From: Adiantum capillus-veneris
Taxonomy: Eukaryota > Streptophyta > Polypodiopsida > Polypodiales > Pteridaceae
Assembly (NCBI GenBank): GCA_014529385.2
Contig: CM043944.1
Coordinates: 53,544,768-53,608,767 of the forward strand
Reading direction: 5' to 3'
Length of the DNA: 64,000 nucleotides
Under the pieces are notes generated by a model that saw only the letters and a list, made by a program, of their open reading frames with translations, made no database searches and was not told where the DNA came from. The translations under genes were made by a program, and so were the position numbers. Numbering within the stretch: position 1 is the first letter of the stretch; each line of letters starts with the position of its first letter. Positions 1 through 11,412 of this stretch are shown here, in pieces.

Positions 1-483
1 CCTCTTTGAATTATGATGTGGAGAAGAGTGCGATAGTCTTCTCCGCTTTGGTGGTGATGGAGAGCGTTTAGCGCGCCGTCTTCGTGGAGCCATCTCCGTC
101 GAGGTGGCGGGAGACTCACTTATTTCTCGTTCCTTCGGTGGAGGCTCTTGAGTTCTCCTTTGGGAAGGAGATGCATCATCAAGAAGTAAATTATTGAGCC
201 CTTCGTATGGATTCTCTTCTTCTTCCCGAATCGGAGAGAGACCTCTTTTGGGAGTCTCACAAGGAGGCTTCCTAGGTGTTCTCTCGTCATGGTGGTGAGC
301 TTGGAGAATCCCGTGAGCACGGCGCTACCGTTGCACTTCACTTTGGAGAGATGGATTGTCCATGGCTTGTTGAAGCCTAGAAACAAGATAGTTAAGAAGC
401 ATTGGAGCATCATTAGTAGCTTGCTCATTAGCAAAATCAAAGTTATCAACATTAATTTCACTCTATTTACTATTGTCAGCCAT
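1..483 (-). pseudogene. gypsy-type gag N-terminal fragment, runs off left edge
   Basis: On the minus strand, an ATG at 483 opens a frame of about 160 codons that reaches the window edge with only two in-frame stops. It begins MADNSK, is polar, and becomes rich in Arg, Ser and Pro (RRRRAKRSPSPPKRRR), as expected of the basic start of an LTR-retrotransposon Gag that would bind RNA. It lies about 390 bp downstream of a tRNA-Met-type primer-binding site and an LTR on the same strand, the normal place for gag. No capsid domain is reached before the edge. The stops show it is inactive. The gag identity is inferred from position and composition, not from a recognised domain. Confidence 0.5.
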
Positions 484-870
484 TCTAACAACTTTTAGGT
501 GTACTTTGGCACTTCAAGCCCTTGTTGCTACTCCTCTTTACCTCTTTAGAAAAAGCACTCAAGCTATTGTACCCGTGGCTCGAATACCATTAATTGCAAG
601 GAATAGAAGAGAGGGTCTTTCAACACCAAAGCAGCACCGGATCTTGTCAAGCTTCTAATAGCTCAATAGTGGTTAAGCCGTAGGCAAGCCCCGTAGGACT
701 CTACTATTAAGACCATAGCTCTCGACGGTGATGCCCCGTTAACTGCACGAAGGCAGGCGCATTGCAAGGCTGAAAAATCCCTATTCTACTTACTCATAGA
801 CAATTAATAATACGAACCATTTATAGCTAACTTGAGGACCTCCCTTCTTGAGCAAGAAAAGAGAAACCTT

Positions 871-884
871 GTGCTCTGATACCA
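871..884 (-). other. primer-binding site (initiator tRNA-Met type)
   Basis: The minus strand reads TGGTATCAGAGCAC directly after an LTR end in TGTTACA. This is the standard plant tRNA-iMet primer site for minus-strand DNA synthesis of an LTR retrotransposon. It fixes the element's orientation and the LTR edge at 886. Confidence 0.8.
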
Positions 885-885
885 A

Positions 886-2300
886 TGTAACATTTAATGG
901 CCTAAAAAACTTGTGTGTAGCGGAAATTAGCATGAACATAGTGGGCATTTCATTAGAATAGATTCCTAATGAGAATTACAAGAGTGCTTGGGTTGAGAGA
1001 GAAAAAAAAAGCATAACACCTAGTTAGATAGCATGAACAATACTTTCAAAAGAGAGAGAAATTAAGCTATTGACAACATTTGAGGACCGGATTTGCATGG
1101 AGCCGGTCCCCCCTCCAAAAGGCTTTGTATTATGGTTTCTCCCATCAAGAGAGACATTGTACAATACAATTCTTTGTGTTCCTTCAAGACTAGCTAGTGC
1201 AATGAAGATGGAAGCTTCATGCACTAAGCAAAACACTTAGCAAACACAACATCAATTATCCCCGGTCTCAGACCCAAGACCTCACACACCTTCGAAGATG
1301 GTGAGAGCTAGCAGGGTATGAGAGTAGATTGAGAGGAAGAAGGAGTATCTTACGAGAAAGATGTACATCTCCTCACATAATCACTCATATTGGCATAGCT
1401 TAGCTTAGTAATTAGCATGGTAGAGGAGATGATCATGCATTGAATCTTGGATCTTGGTTGGATTTGCATCCACATGCCAAGAGTGTATCGATGTAGGCTT
1501 CTATCTCACAAGCTTGGAGTAGGTGATGAGCTCTCCATTAAAGCTTGGGAAGAGATAGTCTTCTTTTCTTCACACATGAGATTGTGTGAGTGTGTGTGTG
1601 ATAATGCCTTGCAAAAATCAGCCCCCTCTCTCTCTTGGGCGAGCCCTCTTGCTATTTGCTCTTGCTCTACCCTCATTCGACCTCCCCAGGTCAAGCCAAT
1701 CACTATTAAGCAGCATAAGTGATAGCCTTATGACATGTGTCCCTCTTTCCCCTTTAGTGAGAGATTTAGATAATTTAATAATTCAACTAAACTCTCATTG
1801 GACCCCTTTGCCTCCTGGCCAATAGGAATCAGGCAAGCCATTGGGCTGCTGAATGCTCATTGGACCCCTTGGGAGACTGTCCAATAGTCTTCTAGAGGAC
1901 TTAATTCTCATTGGTTCTTTTATTAAGTGTTTTTAAATTAATTAAACTAGATTTACTCTAGCCTAATTCTCATTGGTCCACCTCCAAGGCCATCCAATAG
2001 GAATTGGGTACACCTTGTGGGCATCTGGCCTAGGGAGCTGACACGTGTCCCTCATTCCCTTTGTGTAAAGGGAGCTTGTGTGTGTGTGGGTGTGGATTTC
2101 TCTCTCATCCCCTACATGCAAGGCTCGCCCCCTCCCAAGTAGGGATTGCAAAGAGTTTTTTGTACACACACAAAGCATCCAATTCCCTTAAGGTTGACCT
2201 TTGGACACAACCTTTGAATTTTGGAACCTTAGCATTTTGGAAGTCTTAATGGGCTGAACCTTAGGGTCTTTTTAGCCCATTGTTGCACATGGATGGCCCC
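886..2300 (-). repeat. long LTR of a gypsy-type element; right boundary uncertain
   Basis: The LTR starts next to the PBS (plus strand TGTAACATTT) and extends right for at least 1.4 kb. A second diverged copy in the opposite orientation at about 31380-31990 shares many blocks, for example the GGGACACATGTC region and the stretch ending near a GAGGTCTTGGG-like motif, which confirms this as a repeat family. Between 1790 and 2010 there are four alternating ATTGG and CCAAT motifs, able to pair as small stem-loops and resembling CCAAT boxes of a promoter. The outer edge could not be fixed because no target duplication was found. Confidence 0.6.
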
Positions 2301-2499
2301 CCCTTTGGATCCCTGTTTTCCCTCCTTTGGATCCCTACTATGGCCGGTCTGCTAGCTTAACCAATATTCTAGCTTTTTCTCCCCTGGCACTTCCCCATAT
2401 TAAATGATCAATCTAACATGAGAAAATCATTTAGGAGAATTAGATATTGATTATTATGACATGGGCTAACAATAATGGGATAATGGAATTGGAAGCGAG

Positions 2500-3636
2500 A
2501 AATTTTCCCAGATTGGTCATTTTGGACTCTAGAGACATCATACGTGTATGATGCCTCTGTTGAGATTTTTGGCCCAAACTTGATCTGTAATACCCCTTGG
2601 TGATGGTAACCCTCTAATCATCTTAGATTTTGATTTGGAGATGGATTCATTTGGTTGGGTCCAAATTTGGGTCCAAAGTAAATGCATCGCCTTTACACTA
2701 TGTGGTGAACATGCTCATGATGGAAAAATGTTGAATTTGGCATTTGTATGTGTGAGTAGACATCCTACATGTATAATGCATGTTGACCCAAGACTACTTG
2801 AAAATCATTGGATAAAAAATCATTGGATAAGCTGTGCATAGCATGTGCATGGTGCCCATAGCCTCAAATTTGAAATTGAGCTTGAAAATGGATGTCAAAA
2901 TCCATGAAAGGATTTTGTGTGTCCATATTAATCCTTTTGGGTAAATAGAGGTTAAATGATATCGAAAGATGATGAAATTTTGATGGGAAGCTCATAATGA
3001 TGTGGTAAAAGTGTTGGAGTTGCCAAAATCATCGCAGCTTGTCAATCCAAAGGGTCTAGACATCATATGTGTTTGATGTTTAGATTGGCATTTTTTGCTC
3101 AAAATTGGTGCAAAGTAGCTCATGATGGGTGTATGACTCTGATGTATGCAAATATGAATTTGGACTAGTGCTCATGTGCTCCAGGCCATAGAAGTCCTTT
3201 AGAACACTTTGATTTGAAAATGATGAGGATGGCAATCAAAATATGCCCAAAGGTGCCCAAACTCGGTGTAGAGGCTATATGTGTCATGATATACAGGCCT
3301 TGATACTCAAAATGCTGATATAACCCTTGTATGAAAGGTCAAGCCATCATACATGTATGATGTCTAATCTTGAAAAATGAATATTTGAGCATAGGGGTAT
3401 GATGTATATGCTATGTGCTTGCCTTGTATAAAACTTCACTTGGTTTGGAGCACTTTTGGCAGGTCTAAGTCCAAATTGTGGGATTAGGCCTAGACTTTGC
3501 GTGTTTTGGGCATTAAACACCCTAACTAGCTCCACATCTTATGAAATTTTGTGTACTTCATGTTTAGAGTATGCACAATGTTATGGATTCAAATGAGTAG
3601 CTCCTCTACAAAAAATCAATGTGAGACATCATACGC
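2500..3636. repeat. decayed ~283-bp tandem repeats with a conserved palindrome
   Basis: The palindrome CATCATACGTGTATGATG or a close variant occurs at 2536, 2761, 3061, 3345 and 3627 (the last completed at 4703 after removing the solo LTR). Spacings are 225, 300, 284 and 282 bp. Sequence between the palindromes is far more diverged than the palindromes themselves. No gene is visible. At 2586 the text TGTAATACCCC resembles the start of a plant gypsy LTR on the plus strand, so the repeats could belong to a very long LTR or a leader region. Confidence 0.6.
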
Positions 3637-4702
3637 TGTTGAAAGGTCAACCTTTCAACAACGCTTCCACAAAGATTCCATAAAGATCCCTCAAATATTC
3701 TCTAAAGATTCCAAATAAAGATGCCGATGAAGTGATGAAGACGAAAATGGATGCTGTAATGTGAAGATACAAGCTCATGGACATCATCAAATATCCCGTT
3801 ATTATCATTTTGAGCCATTACAGCCACTTTTGTAATGTTTACTGGAACTTCATATTTTAAGTTAGCAATTGTATTGAGGCCACAAATGCTTGTTGGATGA
3901 GCAAAGCCAGCTCACGGTGTTGTAATTAAGCTCTATAGAAGCCTAGGGACAAATAAGGTCATTTTGGTCAGACATTAGGTTTTCTAAGGCTTAGTATATA
4001 AGCCAAAACCTAAAGCTTTGTAAAGGGACTTCTAATAAATCTGATCTTCTGTGTCGTTGGGAGACTGCGAGAGAGTGAGAGAGTGTGTTTGTGCGCTACA
4101 GGAGTTACGGTGGTTGGAATCGCGAATGGAGAGTAGCAGTGTGTTGCCCACGAGGAGAGCTACGCATTGATGCTTACATCACGCGTGCTCGTCTGTGTTT
4201 TGGCAGATTCACCCGCGAGCTACTTTTGGAGTTTCGGTGAGTAGCTGTTGTCCGTTTTTGCATTTCAGCATATCCACGCAATCAGAGCGAGTAGAGCTAC
4301 ACATTAGGCACTTTAGTTTTCAAAAACGTCGACCTGCAAAAACCGACCAGTCATCCTACGCGTTTTCTACACGGAGGGTATTGGGTAGGTTTTTTTGGTC
4401 ACGGACCTTAGGGAGAGTGGCCTATTGGTCTTGATAGGATATCCCTCAAGTTTCGTAACGTTTCGAGAACGTCTAATGGGCTTTTGGCTTGCGGTAGCAT
4501 CATAGGAGACTCTCACATTTGCAAAACCGATGGCATGTAGAGTTGATATCTCTGTAGGAATTAGTCATTAGTCGGTCGAGTAGAGGTTGACACCCTTTGC
4601 TTGCTTCCACGCACCTGCGGGTCGAGCTTCGTCCTCAGTTGACATTATATGTTAGGTGAGTTCTCGCTATGCTGACGTCCGTCATGGCATATCCGTCCAA
4701 CA
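3637..4702 (+). mobile_element. solo LTR with 5-bp target duplication
   Basis: The segment begins TGTTGAAAGG and ends CCAACA. It is flanked by TACGC at 3632-3636 and at 4703-4707, a perfect 5-bp duplication. Joining the flanks restores the palindrome CATCATACGCGTATGATG of the surrounding repeat, which shows the exact empty site. No internal region or PBS is present, so it is a single LTR left after recombination between two LTRs. A TATA-like TAGTATATAAG at 3992 suggests the plus orientation. The first 24 bases form a near-perfect palindrome (TGTTGAAAGGT with its complement). Confidence 0.8.
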
Positions 4703-4707
4703 TACGC

Positions 4708-5587
4708 GTATGATGTTTACTTTGATAAAAATCAACTCTGATGCTTTGAAGTGCTTGTGCTTGCGCCCTAAGCCCTAATTGCTAGTTTTCATCTTAAAAA
4801 GTTAGTTGTTTAGCTTAGAAACTTCATGTTTGGCATTCTAGCCTCGAAAAGGAATTCCTTCACTTGGAGATGAATTTCTATGGTGATTCCTCTTGAGATC
4901 AATCTCCCAGGCTTGTGGATGCAGTAGGGCACCTTTCCATGGATTTCGTGTAGCATCTGGCCTTACGAATGCCTTTTTTGGTGATTTGTCACTCAAATAG
5001 TTTTGTGTGAGGAGATGGTTGGTGATGATTTTTCTTACTATTTGACCATATGTGTTGGTTGTTGATGGTATATCGATGATGCTCGTGAAGTTTAGTGGCA
5101 AACGAACGCACTGTTTGGCCATGAGATCCAAATGACGCTTTGCGTGTTCGAATCCTAGCGTAATGTTTTGACCAACTCCTAGTAGTTTAACTGTGGAGGC
5201 AATTACATAGGCTTGTAGGCACCCTTGAGGAGCACCTACTTATGGAGTTTGGTAGCATTCTGGTAACCTTCTTTTGGGTCAGTTTTTGCTAGCTCTAGGA
5301 AGTTAGGGTTTTTTTGACTGGCCTAAACCAACATAGGAGGTCATAAACGTGTTTATCCAGCCTAGGGTTAACCCCCTATCAAGTCTTGTAGCTATCAGTT
5401 TAGTAGTTGTTGCGCTACTCTCCTGTTTTGGTGTCTTTCTCGTGATGCCACATTGCCGTTTCTGTACGTTTTTGTGATGAACTAAGCATACAACAAGGAG
5501 GGAACATGGTGAGGAGTCTATCTCTCATATCTGGTGCCAGTCAGTGACCATGTGCATTGTACAAAGCCGTTGAAGTTTGCGCGCTCT

Positions 5588-5590
<3 letters not shown>
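4708..5590. other. no clear gene; one unrecognised minus-strand ORF
   Basis: This stretch holds a minus-strand open frame at 5131-4838 (about 97 codons from an internal Met, longer if read upstream) with ordinary composition and no recognised motif. It may be remaining coding sequence of an old retroelement. The text GTTCGAATCC at 5145 resembles a tRNA B-box but has no convincing A-box. Nothing else could be supported. Confidence 0.3.

Positions 5591-5627
<37 letters not shown>
5591..5627. repeat. (CT)n microsatellite
   Basis: An uninterrupted TC dinucleotide run of about 37 bases. Open frames across it are composition artefacts. Confidence 0.95.
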
Positions 5628-5628
<1 letters not shown>

Positions 5629-5707
5629 AATGTGAATAGTAGAAATGAGATAGTAAACGGACCCAAAATATCTTATATTGAGGATCCCCAGACCACTTCC
5701 CATGCAA

Positions 5708-6282
5708 TTTGACATGTGCTACTATCTCATTGTGAATAGGCTCGAAAATTTCTCCATTTTGACTTCGTTTGACCCATTTCTGAACAATTTGTCATTTTTT
5801 TCAAAAACTGGCCGGATCAGGCTCTCTGCAACATTTTCATGATTGCACCTTGACTTCATCATAAGTTGTCCTTGAATTGCTGGTCACCCCTATATTTTTC
5901 TTTTGCCATTTTGACTCCATCTCTAGATAGTTAACAAAAACAAAAGAAAAATAACTAAATAATCCAAAAATACCAATAAATCAAAATAAATAAAAGACAA
6001 CACAATGATCAGCTAGATATAACATTCGTAATATTTTTGGTTGGATTGCTCATTTTTTCTCATTTTATGCATTTTTACATACACACACACACACACACAC
6101 ACACACCTAGAGGCCCAATGTTGGTGTTTCTCCTCATGTCTCTGTAGAATCACATTAGATAAGGGCATATATACTTGGTTTCACCAATGTTTTGCAATCA
6201 AACACAATCAAAACCCAAAAAAATAGAAAACAGTGCCCTTTTAGTACTTTTCTTAGACTATCGGGTTCGCATTGAGAATGCC
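5708..6282. other. noncoding, AT-rich, includes a (CA)n run
   Basis: No gene is visible. An A-rich stretch lies near 5935-6005 and a CA dinucleotide run at 6080-6106. By position it lies downstream of the polypurine tract of element A and may include its 3' untranslated region or LTR, but no LTR could be matched. Confidence 0.4.
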
Positions 6283-6297
6283 TCCCCCCCTCCTAGT
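6283..6297 (-). other. polypurine tract of element A
   Basis: The minus strand reads AGGAGGGGGGGAGGC here, following the tail of the pol region. It matches in character the AAGGAAGGGGGGAGT tracts of element B at 54433 and 60129 and lies at the equivalent place to the first of them. Such tracts prime plus-strand DNA synthesis. No TG-starting LTR follows directly, so it may be an internal tract like that of element B. Confidence 0.55.
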
Positions 6298-6541
6298 AGG
6301 AGTCCTCGTCAATGATGGTGTATCACCCTAGGGTATGTGTTGTGCATAGGTTACCAAGTGGTGCTAATGAAAGCCATGTAATGCAACCCTATACACATAC
6401 TCGGTCAATGTATGGGAAAAATGAATGTTGTGCAAGAGGAGGATATAAGCGATGTACTTATTGGAATCCGATGTTGAGGTTTCCTATTAAGTGAGTACCA
6501 GTAGGATAGCATTGAAATAAAAATTGTTCTAAGTGTGCCGC

Positions 6542-7224
6542 TTATTGTTTGATTGACAATAGTTTGTTTAGTACTTCTAGGTTGTGTTGCAAGTGTTGTT
6601 GACAGTCTTGTTTGAATCCAAGATCCACATATGGCGTATGTATTGGCCTTTGTTTAAATACCAAAATTTGAATGTGGTCTTTTTGAGCTTGCCATAATTT
6701 CTTGGGTACCCAAATCTGTTTCACATTTTGTCTTTGGTGATAGGGTTGTGGTTTGGAATGGATCTCAGGAATTTGTACTGAAGGGGTTCTTTATTGTGTT
6801 GCTTTGGAATCCAAATTTTCATTGGATGACCTTGTGCAACAATCAACCTCTTCGATACCCATACCTGATTGTACTTTTGGGTTGGTTTTTGCGGTTTATC
6901 ATTTGCCTTTGTTTGGTAGTTGTAAGCTTGGTCTACAAAACTTGTGCAACCTCGGCCTTCTTAACCCAAAATTGTTTAGGTTTTATTTGTTGTGACTGCA
7001 GTGGTGGCCATTGCCTGGTGGGTTTCCCGGATAGACCCTTAGTCTATTCTTGGTGCTTCACTTTGTAGTAGTAACCTCCATTATTTTGTTTTTTGGAATC
7101 CGTTGCTGATTTGGTGTAGGGAAGGGTTTTTTGCCCTTAACTTTTAACTCCGTTACCATTTGTTTGTTGTTTAGTTCTTTTGCAAATGGAACCACCTTCT
7201 TTTTTTGCACACGTTGAATGCTGA
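6542..7224 (-). pseudogene. element A: polyprotein tail after PR2 with WVPK motif
   Basis: The minus-strand frame continues after PR2 with a Lys-, Gln- and Pro-rich, low-complexity region interrupted by several stops. It ends with an open piece (6724-6542) starting near KQIWVPKKLW. Element B has a similar Trp/Pro/Lys-rich tail at the same place (KIWLPKDKL, YKWVPKIVS, KWHWKP). The shared W-[VL]-P-K motif after PR2 in both copies indicates a conserved C-terminal segment of the polyprotein. Its function is unknown; the basic, Trp-rich character could suit nucleic-acid binding, but that is speculation. Confidence 0.5.
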
Positions 7225-7650
7225 AAATATTGGAGCTCCAATCAATTTTTACATTGTACTTTTGTTGCCATGGATGATGAAGCAACAATGGATGTTGTGT
7301 TGACTTATCTTCTACCACAAAAAACTTATGCGGATAGAGGTATTAATTAATTTGCACATGTATCACCGTCCAACCCAATGCCTTGATTGAGTGCTCTGAA
7401 TAAATTTGAATGTCATATTGTGCTAGTTGAAGATGTCCCTCAAGTGTCAGCTGCTTGTATACTATTGTAGGAAATAAGATTTCCTTGAGCTCCGGAATCT
7501 ACGATTTCCCTGGCCTCCACTTGATTATCTCCAAGCTTGACTTTTATGGTTGGATCCATCATATGATCCTCTTCAAAATCTGTCATTTTGATAAGCTTGA
7601 TCCGTAGTGGTGGTCCTTGCTGTTGATGTTGTCGTAGTACCTCCATTTTT
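7225..7650 (-). pseudogene. element A: second retropepsin-like domain (PR2) downstream of integrase
   Basis: An aspartic protease of retropepsin type would cleave the retroelement polyprotein. The minus strand encodes IVDSGAQGNLISY (catalytic D-S/T-G-A motif, near 7500), a hydrophobic flap-like stretch, then HKFFVVEDK and PLLLHHPWQQKYNVKIDW, which matches the fold's final hydrophobic strand pattern (normally LLGRPWL..Y...I.W). It is interrupted by a frameshift near 7445 and one stop near 7345. It lies after the integrase C-terminal domain, whereas this element also has PR1 upstream of RT. The same arrangement is found in element B. Confidence 0.75.
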
Positions 7651-7729
7651 CCATGCGCTCACATTGGATTCTTTTTGAGCTTCTTTGACTACTTGTTGCT
7701 TTTTTTCTTGAGATTTGTTCTTTTCCACA

Positions 7730-9190
7730 TGGATTTGTTGAAGCATGCTCTGGGCTAGTGATAAATGATACTTTTTAAGCCGACAACCACTAATTCAATT
7801 AGGTATTTGTTCACCATCTAATGTAGCAAGCTTCACGGCCCCACTTGGTGATATATCGGTGATCACCTAAGGGTCCATCCCTCGCTTTTTATGTTTTTTA
7901 GCATGCTGTTTTAATGTATAAACCAGGACATAGTCTCTTGTTTTAAACTCTTTTGAATCTACATGCTTATCAAAAAATTCCTTTCGTCACTTTTTGGAGC
8001 GTAGATAGAGGCTATGGACTTTTGGAAAAGCTCAATTAGTTTTTGAAGGTCATTGACTCTGGAAGACAATTCATGGCCTATCCATCCGAGTTTTTTAGCT
8101 ACTCTCAGTGCTGGGATCAGGAACTTTAGTGGCAAGATTGCATTAAGGACAAACACCATGTTGTACGGTGTTATTTCAATAGAAGTTTTGTAAGATACCC
8201 TATAAGTCCACAATGTGGCATGTAGCTATTGGTCCCAATCTGCTCTTGAATCGGATACTATTTTGGTCAAAACTGTGCACAGAGTCTTATTTGTACCTTC
8301 AGCATGTCCATTAGCCTGTGGATGGTATGGAGCAGATTTCCTGCAAACTACCATGAATTTGTCAAAAAGATTATCAATAACTTCGTTAAGGAATGTGTGC
8401 CTTGATCACTGACAATTTATATGGGTAGGCCATATCTAACGAAGATATTTTTGTATAAAAACTGTGCAGTGGCCGTTGCATCTGATTTCTATGTGGCCTT
8501 ATCTTCAGCCCACTTTGTGAGATAGTCTAGAGACACAATTATATAAATGGGCATGAGTTCTATAAGCAGGGGGGTGGTGAAATTGGTCGCACAAAATCTA
8601 TACCCCACTCAGCAAAATCTCTGGCTCCCATCATTGGTCTTAGAGGCATCTCATCTCTCCTTATTAGTACTTTGGTACATTGACACGCATCACATCACTT
8701 AACGTATTGATCGACTTCCATGTGCAATGTTATTCCAATGATGAAAACAATTTTTGGCATCTTATCCCTTGAAAAATGGCCTCCACGTACTTCATGTGCC
8801 TGCTCTAGGATTGGCAAATTCATGCTTTTGATGGCACATATCCTGAGTTGATTGTCCTTTCCTCTCTTATATAGTTGATTTTCAATTAGTGCAAAATATA
8901 TTTCTATGGCCTTTGTCATCCCCTAGAGGTCTTTTCAGGAAATGTCCTCGTTGTCAAATAGTCAATTATGTATTGGCTCCATTTTGGTGCAATTGTCACT
9001 TGAAACAGTGTAGCATGTTGTACTGGTGGTTTAGACTTAAAGGTTGCATAGTTAGTAATGTACTCCTGAACATCAATACCAATATTTGGCCAATAAACTC
9101 CTAACTATTGCAAGCGCTATTATGGTTTCTTTTGCGAGAAATGAAATGCTAAGTCCTGAACATGTGCTTCCAAAACATAGAAATCATACT
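7730..9190 (-). pseudogene. element A: integrase with duplicated N-terminal zinc region
   Basis: Integrase inserts the cDNA into the host chromosome. In order on the minus strand: a first eroded zinc-type module (EAHVQD...H, LGVYWPN; its Cys pair is lost), a linker, a second module beginning PILEQAHEVRGGHF (8919-8695), then the core with SDQG near 8410 and ANGHAEGTNKTL carrying the catalytic Glu, then WTYRVSYKTS and the C-terminal DYVLVYTLKQHA and ISGCRLKKYHL segments. Numerous stops and frameshifts are present. The layout matches element B module for module. The D, D and E catalytic positions can be traced only partly because of decay. Confidence 0.8.
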
Positions 9191-9399
9191 CCTTTGGACT
9201 TATGCATAAACGCAAAATGTTGTTTGAGACAAAAATGATACAAACATCCACCAATTAGAAATACCATGATTGTCAAACCATCCATCTTTTACTTTCATGT
9301 CCCATTCGATCAACCTCACCTCCATAGGATAGTAGATTGACTATCTCTTGAGACCATTTTGGTATCATTTCAACGTTGAAAAGATATGAGTCAAGGATG

Positions 9400-10087
9400 T
9401 CGTTGTCCAGCCCTTTCGGAGCTTATTCATTTGGAAATTTGGAAAGGTGATCTGCTCATAGATGCATCTTCCCTTTTTAACCATGAGAGTAAAATCAAAC
9501 TTTAGTAATATGACAAACCACAATTCTTTTGGTACTGCATGAGTTGTTTACGAGCTATAAGAGGGCTTGATGATTGGTCAAAAAAATGCATTTTCTTGCA
9601 AGGAGATAATGCCAAAATTTCTTAACAGCATATATCATCCCCAGCTCCTCTCTCTTCGTGGTTGTGTAGTTCTTTTCAACACTGTTAAGCTGTCTACTTG
9701 CATAACAAACTGGGAAATCTATACTTCCTTCTCCGGGTTGATGCATCCAATAGCAAATGTCAAAGCATCAATATGAACATGAAAGATCTTTTTCCAATTT
9801 GGTGCTTTCAATACTGGAGCAGATATGAGTGATTTTGTTAATTTTTCAAAGGATTCTTCACCCTCATTTGTCCACACAATGGCTACTATAAGTCTGTATA
9901 GGGGTTGGGCAATGACTGCATACATGTATATAAACATCTTGTAGTAACCACAGTGACCCATAAAGCATTGTATCTGTTTTGTGTTCTTTGGTCTAGGCAT
10001 CTCTACAACTACTTTTATCTTGTCCAAATAGGTAGATATTCCGTTCTCTGAGATATTATGTCTTAGGATTCTACCTTTTCTAGCCAT
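9400..10087 (-). pseudogene. element A: RT thumb and RNase H
   Basis: The minus strand continues from RT with ARKGRILRHNIS and FMGHCGYYKMFI, the conserved connection region of Ty3/gypsy RT. It is followed by HVHIDALTFAIGCI, PVCYASRQLNSVEKNYTTT and EELGMIYAVKKFWHYLLA, the standard RNase H signatures. The usual HVDAS catalytic Asp is present (HIDAL). A second piece at 9746-9555 is in a shifted frame, so the domain is broken. RNase H would remove RNA from RNA:DNA hybrids. Confidence 0.85.
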
Positions 10088-10156
10088 AAATGTGCACTTT
10101 TCTGGGTTAAGAGAGATCCTATAAGTCTTGCACTTCTTGAATAATTTTTTGAGGTG

Positions 10157-11270
10157 TCATGTATGTTTATCTTTCAAAAGAGAGTGCACACATAAGTCAT
10201 CCATGTATATTTTCAAGAATATCCTCAAGTATTCCTTAAAGACATGTGTCATCAATCTTTGGAAGGTAGTTGGGGCATTGGTCAGGCCAAAAGGCATCAC
10301 CCTATATGTGTATATATCCCATTTCGTGACAAACATTGTCCTGTTGATCTTCAAGAGCAATGGTGAGCTGGCTATATTCTGAGAATCCATTTAAAACGGA
10401 GTATGCCCACTTACTTGCCACTCATTCCAGGACATGGTCAATAATAGGTAAGGGATAATTATCCATTATCATGGTGGCATTAACCTTTTTTGGATTCACA
10501 TACACTCGTAGTTTACCATTCTTCTTAAACACTACCACCATGGGAGATACGCAGTTGATGTGTTCTATCTTGTAGATAAACTCAAACTCCTTTAATTTAT
10601 CAATATCCTCCTTCATGCGCTTAGCAAATGTATCATTGTACATGTAAGATCTTTTTTGGCTAGGCTTTGCATTGAGTTTTAATGGGATTGTGTGATCACA
10701 TATCATTGAAGCTACTCCCTTAAGGTCTTTATGTGACCAAGAAAACACGTCCTTGTAGTCCTTGAGAAGACTTATGAGCTTCCTCTCCTCTTCTAGATTT
10801 AGATATTATGCTATGTAGGCTCGCCATGGCTCTTCTTTGATTCTTGCCATGTCTATCTTGTTTGCATCCTTAGGCCCATCCTAGGACTCATTGTCCTTTT
10901 GCTCTTGTAGAGGTTGCATCATCACTACGTTCCGATCTTGGATAGTGAACTTTCTATAGCGGGATGGCTCACTCACTTTGTCCTCATTGTCATCATATTC
11001 TTCTTCCCCACTTTCTAATTCTGTTGTCCATACCTCCCTGATAGTCTTCTTAAGCTCTCGGCACTTATTCTTTTTCTCCATCTTGGTCCATTTAGTTTCT
11101 CCAAACTCGTTTAATATTAGTCCTTTTGTTTGTTTGGGTTTTGTTTCAGATTCCACTTTCCTGGTTTGTTTTTGCAGGTCCCATATGCTCTCTTTTGTTT
11201 TTGGATCTTGAGATATAGAGAACCTTTGAGATATCTTGTCCTTAACACAATCTTCAGCTTTTACAAGCAT
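10157..11270 (-). pseudogene. element A: reverse transcriptase
   Basis: This is the RNA-dependent DNA polymerase of a Ty3/gypsy element. Visible in order: a charged pre-RT region rich in Lys and Glu (11270-10881), FSWSHKDLKGV, CVSPMVVVFKKNGKLRVYVN, NYPLPIIDHVLE, then, after a gap with stops around 10420-10390, RVMPFGLTNAPTTFQRLM and the catalytic IYMDDLCVHS near 10205. The YMDD Asp pair is intact. The first catalytic segment (FLDGFSGY in element B) falls in the damaged gap. The sequence is clearly homologous to 49739-50923. Confidence 0.9.
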
Positions 11271-11412
11271 AAAAAACTATTCTTTGCCCCTTATTCTAGT
11301 CATAGGGTTCTCTCTTGGTTTGTTTTCAACTTTCTTTTTCTTGTAGCATTCTTGATGTCTAGGTTTTCGATCTGAAAAAATCATAAAACCTGACATCTGC
11401 TATCGTTTCTTC

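Noticed and set aside
5145-5154. tRNA or SINE B-box (GTTCGAATCC)
   Set aside because: No A-box at the correct distance and no cloverleaf could be folded by eye. The reversed B-box-like text at 63625 fails for the same reason.
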